From contig CM066731.1 in NCBI GenBank assembly GCA_033961575.1, positions 62,029,501 through 62,093,500 on the forward strand: a stretch of 64,000 nucleotides of DNA, in the 5' to 3' direction. The position numbers were made by a program, and so were the translations under genes. Below, piece by piece: positions 24,311-34,704 of this stretch. Under the pieces are notes generated by a model. That model had not been told where the DNA came from. It did not search any database and saw nothing but the letters and a program-made list of their open reading frames with translations. How positions within the stretch are numbered: the stretch's first letter is position 1; each line of letters starts with the position of its first letter. The stretch is from Aselliscus stoliczkanus. Lineage: Eukaryota; Chordata; Mammalia; Chiroptera; Hipposideridae.

Positions 24311-26069
24311 CACCCTTCCCCCCACCAGGCATTTACTAGACTGGCTCTTCATTTCTTTATAAAGTCAGAAATTGAGTATTTCAAAGATTTCATCTAACTT
24401 GAGTGTTCTATGATTTTTTTTTTACTCTCTAGATACCAAGTTAAATGAAATTCTATTCAAAGGATGAGCTCCATTCATTCTCTTCCTGTGTCCTTCCCTG
24501 CAAATCTATCATTCACGCACTAAAGAGTCTAAACGCTTACGTCGTCGTGCTTTCTTGGGAGGGCTGCTGAGCATTCTGCAGAGACAAGTGCCATGGTGCT
24601 GCCCTTCGGGGACTGGCAGAGGCAGTGAAGTGCGCGTTCCTCCAAGCTGGGCCAGCCTCCATTTCTCCCTAGCTTCTGAAGACTTCTGTAAGAACAAGAG
24701 GTTCCTACAAAGAGGTTGCCTCGTCATCTGAGTGGGTGTCACATGAAAAGCACCTCCATCTCTTTGTTGCTCGTTTCTTGGCAGTCACTACAAGTAATGT
24801 TAAAGTTCCCTTCACCAGCCTTCTACCTAACGACTTGCTTCCTAAAATTTAACCTTTTAAATGCAGAAATATATCATAGGTAGTGAAACAAAGTGTATTT
24901 TAGGAGAGCCCAAGAAAATAGCAAAACACTATCTTTAATCATAAGATAACCAAAATTTCCTCTCAAAGAATTGGTTTTGTATGTGAGGGTAAAACAACAA
25001 AAGAAGAATTTGATAGTTTGTAGAATGAGGCTGCTTCTCACATCCCACTCCACCCTGAATGAAAGGCATTATACAGGCTTGGGCGGACATCAGCTTGTGT
25101 GTGGATGACAGCCTTTTCAAACCCTTCATTCAACAGCTCACAAAGGGGAGGGGGAAGAATTGAATTCCCATATTCCTGTTATCCACAGGGCCGGATAATT
25201 AAAAATCAACTGAACCCTCAGTGCTGCCCACTGTTTGCATGTGCGGTGGTATGCAAATCAGCCAAGAGTACTTCAGCTGGGACTCTCTTTTGCCCTAGGA
25301 GGGCCAAAGGAAACTGAGAGAAGAAAGGGCTCATGGTCAACCAAGGGCCACCAGCCTCAGAAGATATCTCGAGTGTTCAAGGAATAGGAGAGGCTAGAAC
25401 TGCAGTTCGGCATGGTTCCTCCTTTGGTGGAAATCAAAGGACTTACTTTCTGGTTTGTTGCATCCTGTAGTCTTCTGGGAAAGAACTAGAAATAGAAGAT
25501 GGGTGGATGAAAATCATGACATTCTTACCAACTCCTCAGTTCTTCCTTAGGCACACAATTCAGATTTTGGTTTAGGCTCAGCAATGACATTGCATTTTGT
25601 CCTTTTTCTGAAAGTAGGCCATTATTCGTGTTTCTGATAATGCTTATCACAGGACTTTTCCTTCCTCTTGAATTAAATAAATTGATGCTGTCCTGAAAAT
25701 TCATATTATCATATTTTCCCATGTTGTTTTCTATTGCTGATCAGAGGTTTCTTCCTAAATTATTATATCCCACTAAGGAGACAAGCAAAAGTACTACATA
25801 GTTAAGAGCTTATAACTCACTCACTTTCACCTGTCAGCATATATGTGTGAAGGAGGAAGGAAAGGTTAGAGGAGAATGGAGAGAGAAAGTGTCTAGTCTG
25901 ATCTTCAGTGCAAGGCTCAGAAGTCCTCGTGTGTCTTGGTGGAGTGTTGAATGTCAGTGAATATAAAGCGGAGTATCACAGGGAAGGCCCAAGCTAGAAA
26001 ACTTTCTGAATATTTTAAGACTCAAGGCAGGCCAAGTTCACCTGAAGTGACCTTAGACCAACTCCCTTT
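24311..26069. other. Intronic stretch, repeat-poor
   Basis: No confident repeat or gene. The interval about 25090-25320 is unusually free of repeats and has an octamer-type ATGCAAAT at 25251-25258, a TTTGCAT at 25234-25240 and a GGATAATTAAAA word at 25193. It is a candidate regulatory element only. Confidence 0.4.
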
Positions 26070-26600
26070 TATTATTATTATTATTACTATTATTGAGATA
26101 TAATTGACCTATCATGTTGTATTAGTTTCAGGTGTACGACATAATGATTTGATACATGTCTATATTGCAAAATGATTACAATAAGTTTGGTTAAAATCCA
26201 TCACCTTACATAGTTATAATTTTCTTTCCCTTGGGATGAAAAACTTTTTTTTTTAAATAGCTTTCTCATTTTATTATTTTTTTAAATTTTTTAAATTAAT
26301 TTATTTTTTTTTTTGAGGGCAGTGTCACTGGCCTTCATATGTGGGACCCAAACCGGGGCCGCCGGCCTCCCAAGCCAGCGCTTAACCACCGCGCCACTCG
26401 GCTGGCCTGGGATGAAAAACTTTTAAGATCTACTCTCTTAACAACTTTCAAATATATAACACAGCATTGTCAACTATAGTCACCCTGCTGGATATTACGT
26501 TCCCAGAACTTATTTATTTTATAACTGAAACTTCGTACCCTTTGACCACCCTCCCCCATTTCACACCCCACCCCACCCAATCTCAGTACACCTTTTAAAT
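26070..26600 (+). mobile_element. L1-type LINE 3' UTR, split by a SINE
   Basis: Text 'TATTGAGATATAATTGACCTATCATG', 'TTAGTTTCAGGTGTACGACATAATGATTTG' before the SINE continues after it with 'TATAGTCACCCTGCTGG' and 'ACTTCGTACCCTTTGACCACC', the usual L1 3' UTR order. The insertion point is 26249-26407. Confidence 0.8.
26249..26407 (-). mobile_element. tRNA-derived SINE, short form, nested in L1
   Basis: Minus-strand head with GGCCAGCCGAGTGGCGCGG, B box, CACATATGAAGG and CACTGCCCTC, after which a long A/T-rich tail begins at once. Flanked by a perfect 17-bp duplication starting TGGGATG (26232-26248 and 26408-26424), the mark of L1-driven retroposition. Confidence 0.93.
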
Positions 26601-26609
26601 ATTGGTGAA

Positions 26610-26690
26610 ATTGGGTTGTCGGAAAAGTCATGATGTATTTTTTCTGTTTTTCGTTGCAAAAATGCATCATGACTTTCCTAACAATCCATA
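26610..26690. mobile_element. 80-bp mariner-type MITE
   Basis: Almost entirely palindromic. The left end TTGGGTTGTCGGAAAAGTCATGATG pairs with the right end CATCATGACTTTCCTAACAATCCA with a few mismatches, leaving a short T-rich centre. Size and ends match internally deleted mariner copies. A TA follows the right end. Confidence 0.75.
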
Positions 26691-26929
26691 GATGGTTCCA
26701 TCCTAAGGCAAATAAGCTACAGCTGGCTCGGCTTGGCACGCAAACCATTGCTTACGTGAGAGAATATGCTTGAACGTGTTTAAAATACAAACATTAACTA
26801 GGTTTGTAATTGTATTTAAATAAGGGGGGGGGATAAACAGTTTTTGTTCTTTATTTCCTCTGAGTGTTGGCCATCGGCTTTTCCAAACACACCTCCAGTC
26901 TTCCTTACATTCATGCCGCTTTCTATTGT

Positions 26930-27075
26930 AGAGGGTGCTTCATGTGCAGGATCTAGTTGGATCCCAGACAACCCTCTGGGGCAAGTGTAAGGCACCCCAT
27001 TTTGCAGATGCAGAAGCTGAGACCTGGAGAGGGGACTGGCTTGTTCCTGTGGCCAGTGGAGGTGGAGCCGATGTG
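26930..27075 (-). repeat. MIR-like SINE, diverged
   Basis: 'CCCCATTTTGCAGATGCAGAAGCTGAGACCTGGAGAGGGGACTGGCTTG' follows the reverse MIR pattern. The rest is weak. Confidence 0.55.
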
Positions 27076-29734
27076 TTCTAATGCCTTGACCTGTGTTCTT
27101 TCCACCACAGAGCACCCATTACCTCCAAGGGAAATAAAATCAAAGAGTTGGTAAATTGAGGCAGGCCTCCAACTGCCTTACTTCCTCTCATCAACAGAAA
27201 TCAATGCAACCAACTTTTGGTACCTCTTATTGCAAGTCCCGAGGCCCTCTTCTTAACCCCACGTGATCCGTGAATGTCTGTGTCTAAGTGAAGAATTAAA
27301 ATATTATCCAGGCAATTCAACAGGGAAGAAAAGTTTTATCCAGAAAGAATGTCTGTTCCCAGTAGCTAAAAGCTTGGAACACACAGTGAAATATTTTTCA
27401 AAACCTTCCCATTTGAATTCTTTGTTTCTTGAGCAACAAAATTGTATTTTGGCAATTCAACCAAAATAACAGGACCAGTTGTGACTTGTCCTGGGTTTGA
27501 TTTGCAGATATGACTGGAATTAGCAAAGCGTTTTAGTTCAGAAAAGAGAATCAGTGAATGTTAGAGGTGAAAGGAACCTTGGAGATGATGTAATCCAGGT
27601 CACCAAGGGGGTTGACCAGTATCATGTAGATAATTGTTTGGAATTTCTGCCTTATTTGCCATGTACAAACATAAGTCTATTTGCAAGAGCTGAGAGACCA
27701 GTTTTTGGAGGTGACAGGATTGAAAATCTAACTACTGCACAGTTATAATGAACAAGGTAATACCTAAATGCCATAAGGGTTTGCCGTACTAAAGTAAATT
27801 TCCATGTTTAGAAGTTTATCCTGTAGCTTTGAGCAAAATTGCACATTCGTTATATTTATTGTGTTAAAAAAAAAAAAAGCTACTATAAGACAATAATTTC
27901 TTCTCTGTTGAATTGCATTTGGCTTATTGCATCACACATCATCCTTCGTATATATTGAATAATCTGTCTAGAGAGTTATCTTTCTGGGAGAACGCCAAGC
28001 TTCACAAGACATTTAAAATAAGCCATTTCTTTACATTGAGAGCAAATCAGTTTTGACAGCTTATATTTGAACATGAGACAGAAAGTAGCACACTTCAATA
28101 CCTTATGGTTTCTTTAATGTGAATGTAGGGTCCCTGAGGACTTGAGTGTTTGGTTTTTTCTTTAGTAACTCTTTCTTCAAGAACGTACTCCAAATTTACA
28201 ATCTAAATTTTCAGGATAAAGGAGCCATATTTGTTAAGCTGCCATCATTAACTGGACCAGAGACTGCATTAATAATGCAATGTTTTGTTAATTTCCCCAA
28301 ATTAGCTGCCAAAGTAAAATGACCAACAATCTATCTCTGATTGAAGAGTCAAGGAAAACTGAAGGCCCACCTTGGACCTTGCACTTCATTCTTTTTCCAG
28401 AAGGTTGGAAAATAATAGAATGGTTTCATTTCTACTTTTGCTTTCCTCATTGCTTTTTGAAGCATCAGGAACATGCATCCCAAATGGGCAGGTGAATAGA
28501 TAAGAAGATATGGAAAATCTAGAATATGGGTTATCAATATAAGAATGATGGCAACAATCCCAGTACTTAAAATGCCCAAAGGTGTGTTAGCAACAGTGTG
28601 ACCTCCTAGAAAACAGAGAGGGACCTAGTTCCTTATTATTATAAGGAGCCTAAGAGTGGATGGGATCTGACCAATGCTTCCTAAGGAATATTTTAGTGAC
28701 AGAATATTGCAAATGTCACCTTCCCATTGACCTCTGCTGGTAGAGATTCACAGTGAGCATGCCCAACTTGCCTTTAATAAACCCTGTGAATGCATTACAT
28801 CTGGGTTTACCTAAACCTTGTCGAGGGGATTTCTGACTTTAGCCTTCACAATCTCTTAGAGTAGGTGAAGACAACCTTTATTGTGATTCACTGATCCACA
28901 TTTTTAAAGGAAATTTTGAAGTGTACTCAAGTAAAAAGTACTTCATTTTAAGAAAAAAGAAAAAAACATGAAACAACTAATAATTAAATAATGTCCTTTA
29001 AGTTAAGGAACCATAAATCTCTATTTAATACCTGCAACACATTCTGAAATATATTATAGCATGGTTTTACTTTATAGTAATTTAAGAAGAAGGAAGCTGG
29101 AAGGAAAAACAATGAAGGGTATAAAGGAGGCCTAAGAGGGTATAAAGGAGAAAAGAGGAAGGGTAAGAAGAATAACCCAGAAGCAGAGAAACCTAGGATA
29201 AAGAAGAGGGGGAGAAGTCCTGATGCGGAGATAAACTAATTTTTCATAGTCTGATGTTTACTGAATTGTGTCACCTCAAGATGTTTAATCATTGTCTTTT
29301 GAAATGTGTACTAGATGCTGAATCTCTAAATTAAACTGTCACTATCAGGATATTTTTCACAGTGCTACAAATAATAACTCAGACCAGTGACACCTCCCAT
29401 GGTCATTGGCAAAAGTCAGAAGACACCAACCAGACCTAACATAGGTAAGAGGTTTCAGGTTTCCTGCTTCTCCAAGAATTGTGCACTTCAGATGCACAGT
29501 CTTTACTAACTAAAGGAGTGTTTCTTTCCACTGCCCTCCAACCTTAATCTTCATGCTTTGCTTTATCAACCTGGAGCTCTGGGTTATGGTGAAGAAGTAT
29601 GGACTTGGGCTGTCTATATCTTACCTGGTTTTACAGATTTCCCACACACCTGTTCTTGTCTTTCGTCTTTCAAGACCAAAGTCCTGTTCATCTCCGCCTC
29701 TAATAATGGAAGTGCCTTTCATTTATTTAGCATG
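27076..29734. other. Intronic stretch, repeat-poor
   Basis: No gene seen. A word near 27555 ('GTTAGAGGTGAAAGGAACCTTGGAGATGATGTAATCCAGGT') resembles an old CR1/L3-type LINE tail. The interval about 28130-28350 is free of recognisable repeats and has a 15-nt palindrome TGCATTAATAATGCA at 28265-28279. Confidence 0.4.
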
Positions 29735-29905
29735 TCTGTGAGCCATGTAATCTTCACAACAACCATGAAATAACTATAATCGTTGTCTTCATTCGACAGA
29801 TTCGTCAACTCAGACACAGAGAGGGTAAGTAACACCTCCAAGGTCACACAGTAAGCAATAAAACCAGGCTCAGCACTCGGAATGTCTGACTCTTAAATCC
29901 AGTCA
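29735..29905 (-). repeat. MIR SINE
   Basis: Reverse MIR series: 'AATCTTCACAACAACCATG', 'ACTCAGACACAGAGAGGGTAAGTAAC', 'CCAAGGTCACACAGTAAG'. Confidence 0.85.
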
Positions 29906-29984
29906 CTTGACCCTCTTCTTCCATCTTATTGGTCCCTGCCTTCCACACCTGACATCAGGCTGTTACTCTCCATCTGAAACGTCT

Positions 29985-30235
29985 GCCCTGCACCGAGATC
30001 ACCATGGACAGTTTTAAAGCTCTTCTTTACGAAACCTTCCTAGACTGACTGAAGTTGGCACATAATCATCCTTCCCTACGTGAGGCTGGCCAGACGTCCC
30101 CATATCCCAGAATGCTGGCTCTCCAGACTTGGCTCCGCGGTGGTACTTACCACAGAAATAGTGTTTGTTCTGTGAGAAGCATCATTGTACTGAGTGCCAT
30201 GTAATCTCTCCATGTGTCGGTCTGCATTCGTGTTT
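29985..30235 (+). repeat. L2 LINE fragment, diverged
   Basis: An L2-like series with 'GAAACCTTCCTAGACTGACTG' and a 'GTACTTACCACAG..TGTCGGTCTGC' region. It is weaker than the copy at 7115. Confidence 0.45.
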
Positions 30236-30657
30236 TCAGTGGTAAAATAAAACTTCTAGAAATCATGGATTCCTTCCAGCTTATGTAGCATGTATGGCGA
30301 TCCACTTGCGGAAACACAAACCAGGTGGTTAAGAGAGAAAAATTATTGATAACTAAGAGAGTAAAGATGATGACTCACCCGAAGCTACTCCAGATAGTGG
30401 TTCCTCACACACATGTGCCTAAGGCCAATGGGGAAGGCGAGGAAGAATGGACTCGGCCAATCGCTTAGGCCCTAGGATTTAAATGTACACTACATTAGGC
30501 TTCTAAGTGCAACGAACTGGTAAAAAGTGACTGTACGTATTTGTATTCGCTGGGGAATTTGGGGTTGTAAAGTTTCCTTCTTGGAATATGTTTGAGCCAT
30601 CCATGTGCATTAAGAAATGGTGAATCCATATGTCTCCTTAGCAACCAACGGGGTTTG
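30236..30657. other. Intronic stretch just upstream of the exon
   Basis: No repeat or gene recognised. An ATG at 30617 lies in frame with the exon but within the intron, so it is not a start. Confidence 0.5.
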
Positions 30658-30685
30658 CTCACTCTGGCTGTCTTCTCTTTTCCAG
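30658..30685 (+). promoter_or_regulatory. KCNB2: Splice acceptor of last KCNB2 exon
   Basis: A candidate branch point CTCAC (A at 30661, 24 nt before the exon) is followed by a pyrimidine tract and TTTTCCAG. The exon begins ATCTTGGCC, giving Ile-Leu-Ala at phase 0, which is where the Kv2 proteins continue after the N-terminal exon. Confidence 0.92.
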
Positions 30686-32845
30686 ATCTTGGCCATCGTG
30701 TCCATCCTGTTCATCGTGCTGTCCACCATCGCTCTGTCTCTCAACACCCTCCCGGAGCTGCAGGAAACGGATGAATTCGGGCAGGCCAATGACAACCCCC
30801 AGCTGGCACACGTGGAGGCAGTGTGCATTGCTTGGTTCACCATGGAGTACCTTTTACGCTTCCTGTCCTCACCCAACAAGTGGAAGTTCTTCAAAGGCCC
30901 GCTCAATGTCATTGACTTGCTGGCCATCCTGCCGTACTACGTCACCATCTTCCTCACCGAGTCCAACAAGAGCGTGCTGCAGTTCCAGAACGTGAGGCGC
31001 GTGGTCCAGATCTTTCGCATCATGCGCATCCTCCGGATCCTGAAACTCGCCAGGCATTCCACAGGCCTGCAGTCCCTGGGCTTCACCCTCCGCCGGAGTT
31101 ACAACGAGCTGGGCTTGTTGATATTGTTTTTGGCCATGGGGATAATGATATTTTCCAGCCTGGTGTTTTTTGCGGAAAAGGATGAGGACGGTACCAAGTT
31201 CACCAGCATCCCAGCGTCGTTTTGGTGGGCCACCATCACCATGACCACGGTAGGCTACGGTGACATCTACCCAAAAACGTTACTAGGGAAAATCGTGGGC
31301 GGCCTCTGCTGTATTGCCGGGGTCCTCGTGATCGCACTTCCCATCCCTATCATTGTGAACAATTTTTCTGAGTTTTACAAGGAGCAGAAACGCCAGGAGA
31401 AGGCAATTAAAAGGCGAGAGGCTCTCGAGCGGGCCAAAAGGAACGGAAGCATCGTTTCCATGAACTTAAAAGACGCATTCGCTCGAAGTATGGAGCTGAT
31501 CGATGTGGCTGTGGAGAAGGCAGGAGAGCCTGCCAACACCAAGGAGGCGGCGGATGATAATCACCTGTCGCCCAGCAGGTGGAAGTGGGCCAGGAAGGCT
31601 CTGTCTGAGACGAGCTCCAACAAGTCTTACGAGAATAAGTACCAGGAGGTTAGCCAGAAGGACTCCCACGAGCAGCTGAACAACACATCTTCCTCCAGCC
31701 CGCCGCAACATCTGAGCGCGCAGAAGCTGGAGATGCTGTACAACGAGATCACCAAGACGCAGCCGCGCTCGCACGCGAACCCCGACGGCCAGGAGCAGCC
31801 AGAGAGGCCCTCCGCCTACGAAGAAGAGATTGAAATGGAGGAAGTGGTGTGCCCGCAGGAGCAGCTGGCCGTGGCGCAGACCGAGGTCATTGTGGACATG
31901 AAGAGCACCTCCAGCATTGACAGCTTCACCAGCTGTGCCACCGACTTCACCGAGACCGAGCGATCGCCGCTGCCGCCGCCCTCCGCTTCCCACTTGCAGA
32001 TGAAGTTCCCGCCAGATCTCATGGGGGCCGAGGAGCACCAAAGAGCCAGGGGCCCCCCTTTTCTAGCGCTCACCAGGGAGAAAGGGCCTTCCGCCCGGGA
32101 TGGCACCCTGGAATATGCCCCGCTCGATGTCACTGTGAACCTCGACTCCAGCGGCTCCCAAAGCGGGCTCCACGGCCCGGCGCAGCCCGACAGCACCGCC
32201 GAGAGCCCCAAGAGCTCGCTGAAAGGCAGCAACCCGCTCAAGTCCAGGTCGCTCAAAGTGAACTTCAAGGAGAGCCGGGGCGGCGCCCCACAGACCCCGC
32301 CCAGCACGGCCCGGCCGCTGCCCGTCACCACCGCGGACTTTCCGCTCACCGCCCCGCAACTCATCAGCACCATCCTCTTAGAAGAACATCCGCCGCAGGG
32401 TGACAGACCCTTGCTGGGCGCTGAGGTTTCGGCACATTGTCAGGGACCTTCCAAAGGGCTGACGCCTCGGTTTCCCAAGCAGAAACTCTTTCCTTTCTCA
32501 TCAAGAGAGAGGAGGAGCTTCACCGAGATCGACACGGGCGAAGACGATGACTTCTTAGAGCTGCAAGGGACCAGGCAGGACACGCAGGCCGACTCCAGCC
32601 CAAATTGCTTTGCAGAAAAACCTAGTGATGGAAGAGACCCTTTAAGAGAAGAGGCCTGTGTGGGCTCTTCCCCACCCCAGGACACAAGTCACAACTGTAG
32701 GCAAGACATTTACCAGGCTGGGGCTGAAGTTAAAAAGGACAGTAGTCAAGAAGGGTACAAGATGGAAAACCACTTGTTTACCCCAGAAATTCATTCCAAC
32801 CCAGGAGACACAGGTTATTGTCCCACACGTGAAACCAGCATGTGA
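30686..32845 (+). CDS. KCNB2: Kv2.2 voltage-gated potassium channel, last coding exon (partial)
   Basis: This exon encodes 719 residues, the membrane core and C-terminal tail of a delayed-rectifier K+ channel subunit that forms tetramers in neuronal plasma membranes. In exon numbering: S1 1-20, S2 about 40-60, S3 70-90, S4 102-122 with a basic residue at 105, 111, 114, 117 and 120, S5 140-162, pore with TVGYGD at 188-193 (31247-31264), S6 200-226 with the PIP gate hinge at 219-221. The long tail carries the clustering segment with [11 protein letters not shown] (413-423) and ends in ETSM. Kv2.2 rather than Kv2.1 is called from the tail and the end. From memory human Kv2.2 has about 718 residues here; the extra one is a proline in a Ser/Pro stretch. 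The T1 domain is in an upstream exon outside the window. The frame is intact, with no stops or shifts. The GC content rises sharply past about 31690. Confidence 0.97.
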   Translation: MLAIVSILFIVLSTIALSLNTLPELQETDEFGQANDNPQLAHVEAVCIAWFTMEYLLRFLSSPNKWKFFKGPLNVIDLLAILPYYVTIFLTESNKSVLQFQNVRRVVQIFRIMRILRILKLARHSTGLQSLGFTLRRSYNELGLLILFLAMGIMIFSSLVFFAEKDEDGTKFTSIPASFWWATITMTTVGYGDIYPKTLLGKIVGGLCCIAGVLVIALPIPIIVNNFSEFYKEQKRQEKAIKRREALERAKRNGSIVSMNLKDAFARSMELIDVAVEKAGEPANTKEAADDNHLSPSRWKWARKALSETSSNKSYENKYQEVSQKDSHEQLNNTSSSSPPQHLSAQKLEMLYNEITKTQPRSHANPDGQEQPERPSAYEEEIEMEEVVCPQEQLAVAQTEVIVDMKSTSSIDSFTSCATDFTETERSPLPPPSASHLQMKFPPDLMGAEEHQRARGPPFLALTREKGPSARDGTLEYAPLDVTVNLDSSGSQSGLHGPAQPDSTAESPKSSLKGSNPLKSRSLKVNFKESRGGAPQTPPSTARPLPVTTADFPLTAPQLISTILLEEHPPQGDRPLLGAEVSAHCQGPSKGLTPRFPKQKLFPFSSRERRSFTEIDTGEDDDFLELQGTRQDTQADSSPNCFAEKPSDGRDPLREEACVGSSPPQDTSHNCRQDIYQAGAEVKKDSSQEGYKMENHLFTPEIHSNPGDTGYCPTRETSM
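31690..32360. other. CpG-rich block inside the KCNB2 exon
   Basis: CpG dinucleotides are dense here compared with the AT-rich introns and with the first third of the same exon. The high GC also opens long minus-strand frames (31466-32041, 31816-32373) that I regard as shadows. It looks like an intragenic CpG island; function unknown. Confidence 0.7.
31922..31954 (+). other. KCNB2: FFAT-like VAP-binding motif in Kv2.2 tail
   Basis: This codes for [11 protein letters not shown], within the proximal restriction and clustering region. In Kv2 channels this serine/threonine-rich FFAT-type motif binds VAPA/VAPB in the ER once phosphorylated and holds the channel at ER-plasma membrane junctions. The motif is intact, so clustering is expected to be retained. 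Confidence 0.85.
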
Positions 32846-33110
32846 CTAGTTAGAAAAGCAATAAAATAAAAAAAATAAAAATAAAAAACTTGTTTCTCAA
32901 AAATGCGGTTAATAATGCCTGTGAACTAAAAAGTGGGAAGTTCCCTCCCCTCCCCCCAAAAAAAAGTGCATAAAATGTTATTTTTGCATGGCATGAACAG
33001 TTTCCTTTAAGGACTGTTTAAATAAAGAGTCAAGACTGCATTTTGTAACAAACAAAACAAAAATGACTGAAGAACAGTGAACAAATAAAGAGAGCTCTGT
33101 CAGGAAACAG
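32846..33110 (+). other. KCNB2: KCNB2 3' UTR (end approximate)
   Basis: Transcribed sequence after the TGA at 32843-32845. An AAATAAA-rich low-complexity tract (32860-32885) lies within 40 nt of the stop. More plausible AATAAA signals are at 33021-33026 and 33084-33089. The cleavage site cannot be fixed from sequence, and a longer UTR is possible. Confidence 0.55.
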
Positions 33111-34224
33111 TATTTGGCAATGTTTGACATTTTTGATCCTTTCATTTCAAATTGTAGGCAGATTTTCAACTTTTCTGTTACAATGAATTTTAGAATTTGT
33201 ACATGAAAGGATGAAATGTCATTGCACGCATTCATAATTGCAAGGAGCAACATGCTCTGAGCTTGCAAAATGCCTCACTTTGTAAATAATGGGGCCTGGG
33301 ATGCAAAAGTGTCATGAACCCAATGGAAACAAGTTTTCTAAGATACAGGTACTTCCTTCACAGCTACTATCTGGAGGAACTGTACAGACTTCTTGTTGCA
33401 AAATTGCAACCTCTTCCTAAACCATCTCTTATCTTGCTTTGGATTCTAAAGCTCTTCTAAGTCCATTTGTTTAAAGGAATACAGTATTTTTTATTTCCTT
33501 GTGATAGAATTCATAGGGCGCAATTTTTCTTTTTGGCTCCTGCTTAGTTATGGCATTTGTAGTTTTACTTTATAAATCATGAAAATAGGCAAGATGTAAT
33601 GACCAGATATCAAAAAATGGGGAATTTAAGCTTGAAATTTTGCCAATCAATTATATATCACACCACAGACTATTACAGAAATGCATTTTTGAAAAACCTG
33701 AAAATATTTAAAGGATTATATCATACAGTTAAACTTTTGTTAATGGCGCTCCACATTTGGAATCAGTTTTGGTGTGTTGCTTTTTGTTTGTTTGTTTTTT
33801 AATTGTATGTTGACCATCTAAAGATGTCTGTGTTTTCCACTTCTATCCAACATAACCCTTTCTATCTAAAGGTCTGAAGATAGAATGCAGATATGCCAAA
33901 AGTGGGAATTCCAAAACATGAGTTTTAACAAACTAAAGGCAGAGCTATTTAATTGAGACTGCCACAACCCCTCATAGATAGAGCTGGGTTTGGAAATGAG
34001 TTACCATAAAAAGCACCCTGACCTGGTAATGGGTCTTGAGGTATTTCCTGGTGGTTAGAAGAGGACAGTGTCACTTTGTGTGTGTGGGGTGGGGGGAGGC
34101 ACAGATGCCAGCTGCACACTCCAGTAATTACAGCAACTAGAAACATCCCTCACATTTCCAGGGCACCCAAGGAGTGGTCAGGACTACTCTTGTTTGTTTT
34201 TTTTTTATTTGTTTTTGGTTTTGT
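33111..34224. other. Region downstream of KCNB2, nothing recognised
   Basis: AT-rich DNA that may include extended 3' UTR. No gene or confident repeat. Confidence 0.45.
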
Positions 34225-34325
34225 TTTTTATTAGTTTCAGGTGTATGAAACAATGTAATAGTTTACACCCCTCACAAGGTGATACCCCTCTCCCCCATCT
34301 ACTACCACTCTAACATCATTGTTGA
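34225..34325 (+). repeat. L1-type LINE 3' UTR fragment
   Basis: 'TTAGTTTCAGGTGTATGAAACAATG' and 'CCCCTCACAAGGTGATACCCC' match the family at 10427 and 26070. Short and truncated. Confidence 0.6.
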
Positions 34326-34339
34326 AACCACTTCCAGAA

Positions 34340-34450
34340 TTTTCTACCGAGAACAGTGAAATCCAGAGAAGTTAACGCACTCGCTGGTGGTTGCCCCACT
34401 GGTAAGGTCTGTGTTGGAACCCAGGTCGTTTGAATCCACTTTGCTTCACA
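34340..34450 (-). repeat. MIR SINE fragment
   Basis: Reverse MIR words 'CAGAGAAGTTAACGCACTCGC' and 'TGGAACCCAGGTCGTTTGAATCCA'. A plus-strand MIR-like piece ('GTGTGATCCTGGACAAGCC') follows at 34460-34570. Confidence 0.6.
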
Positions 34451-34655
34451 GGAAATCAAGGTGCTGGCTCCTGATAGGCAACTATTCGTTGTGTGATCCT
34501 GGACAAGCCTTGGAAACTTCCCTCAGTCTCAGTTTCGCCCCAGTAAAAACCTAGAGGAAGTTATTTCTCAGCTCCCTTAAGCCTTCAAATTAGTATGATT
34601 CTTTGGTCTCTCAGGAATGTCCAAATTTTGCCTCAGCATAATGCGTTTTGTGTGT

Positions 34656-34656
<1 letters not shown>

Positions 34657-34702
<46 letters not shown>
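34657..34702 (+). repeat. (GT)23 dinucleotide microsatellite
   Basis: Uninterrupted GT repeat, preceded by a short imperfect GT part. Confidence 0.96.

Positions 34703-34704
<2 letters not shown>

Larger units (their letters stand above)
1..30685 (+). other. KCNB2: KCNB2 intron (3' part), upstream of last coding exon
   Basis: This stretch ends in a clear splice acceptor at 30685 that opens the last KCNB2 exon. The intron before that exon is very long in mammals, so the whole stretch is inferred to be intronic. No open frame in it resembles a known protein. It contains repeats and microsatellites, listed separately. The 5' coding exon (N terminus and T1 domain) lies outside the window. Confidence 0.85.

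Noticed and set aside
30617..30685. ATG and 23 codons in frame upstream of the KCNB2 exon
   Set aside because: A canonical acceptor (TTTTCCAG) and the known Kv2 junction place these codons in the intron.
31466..32041. 191-codon open frame on the minus strand inside KCNB2
   Set aside because: It is antisense to a conserved coding region with high GC at third positions, which removes stops on the other strand. No domain, start context or splice support.
31816..32373. 185-codon minus-strand frame inside KCNB2
   Set aside because: Same cause: a shadow of the GC-rich coding strand. The text is low-complexity and overlaps another shadow frame.
32860..32885. Cluster of AATAAA right after the KCNB2 stop as the poly(A) signal
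   Set aside because: It is an AAATA low-complexity tract only 15-40 nt from the stop. Later AATAAA copies at 33021 and 33084 are at least as likely.
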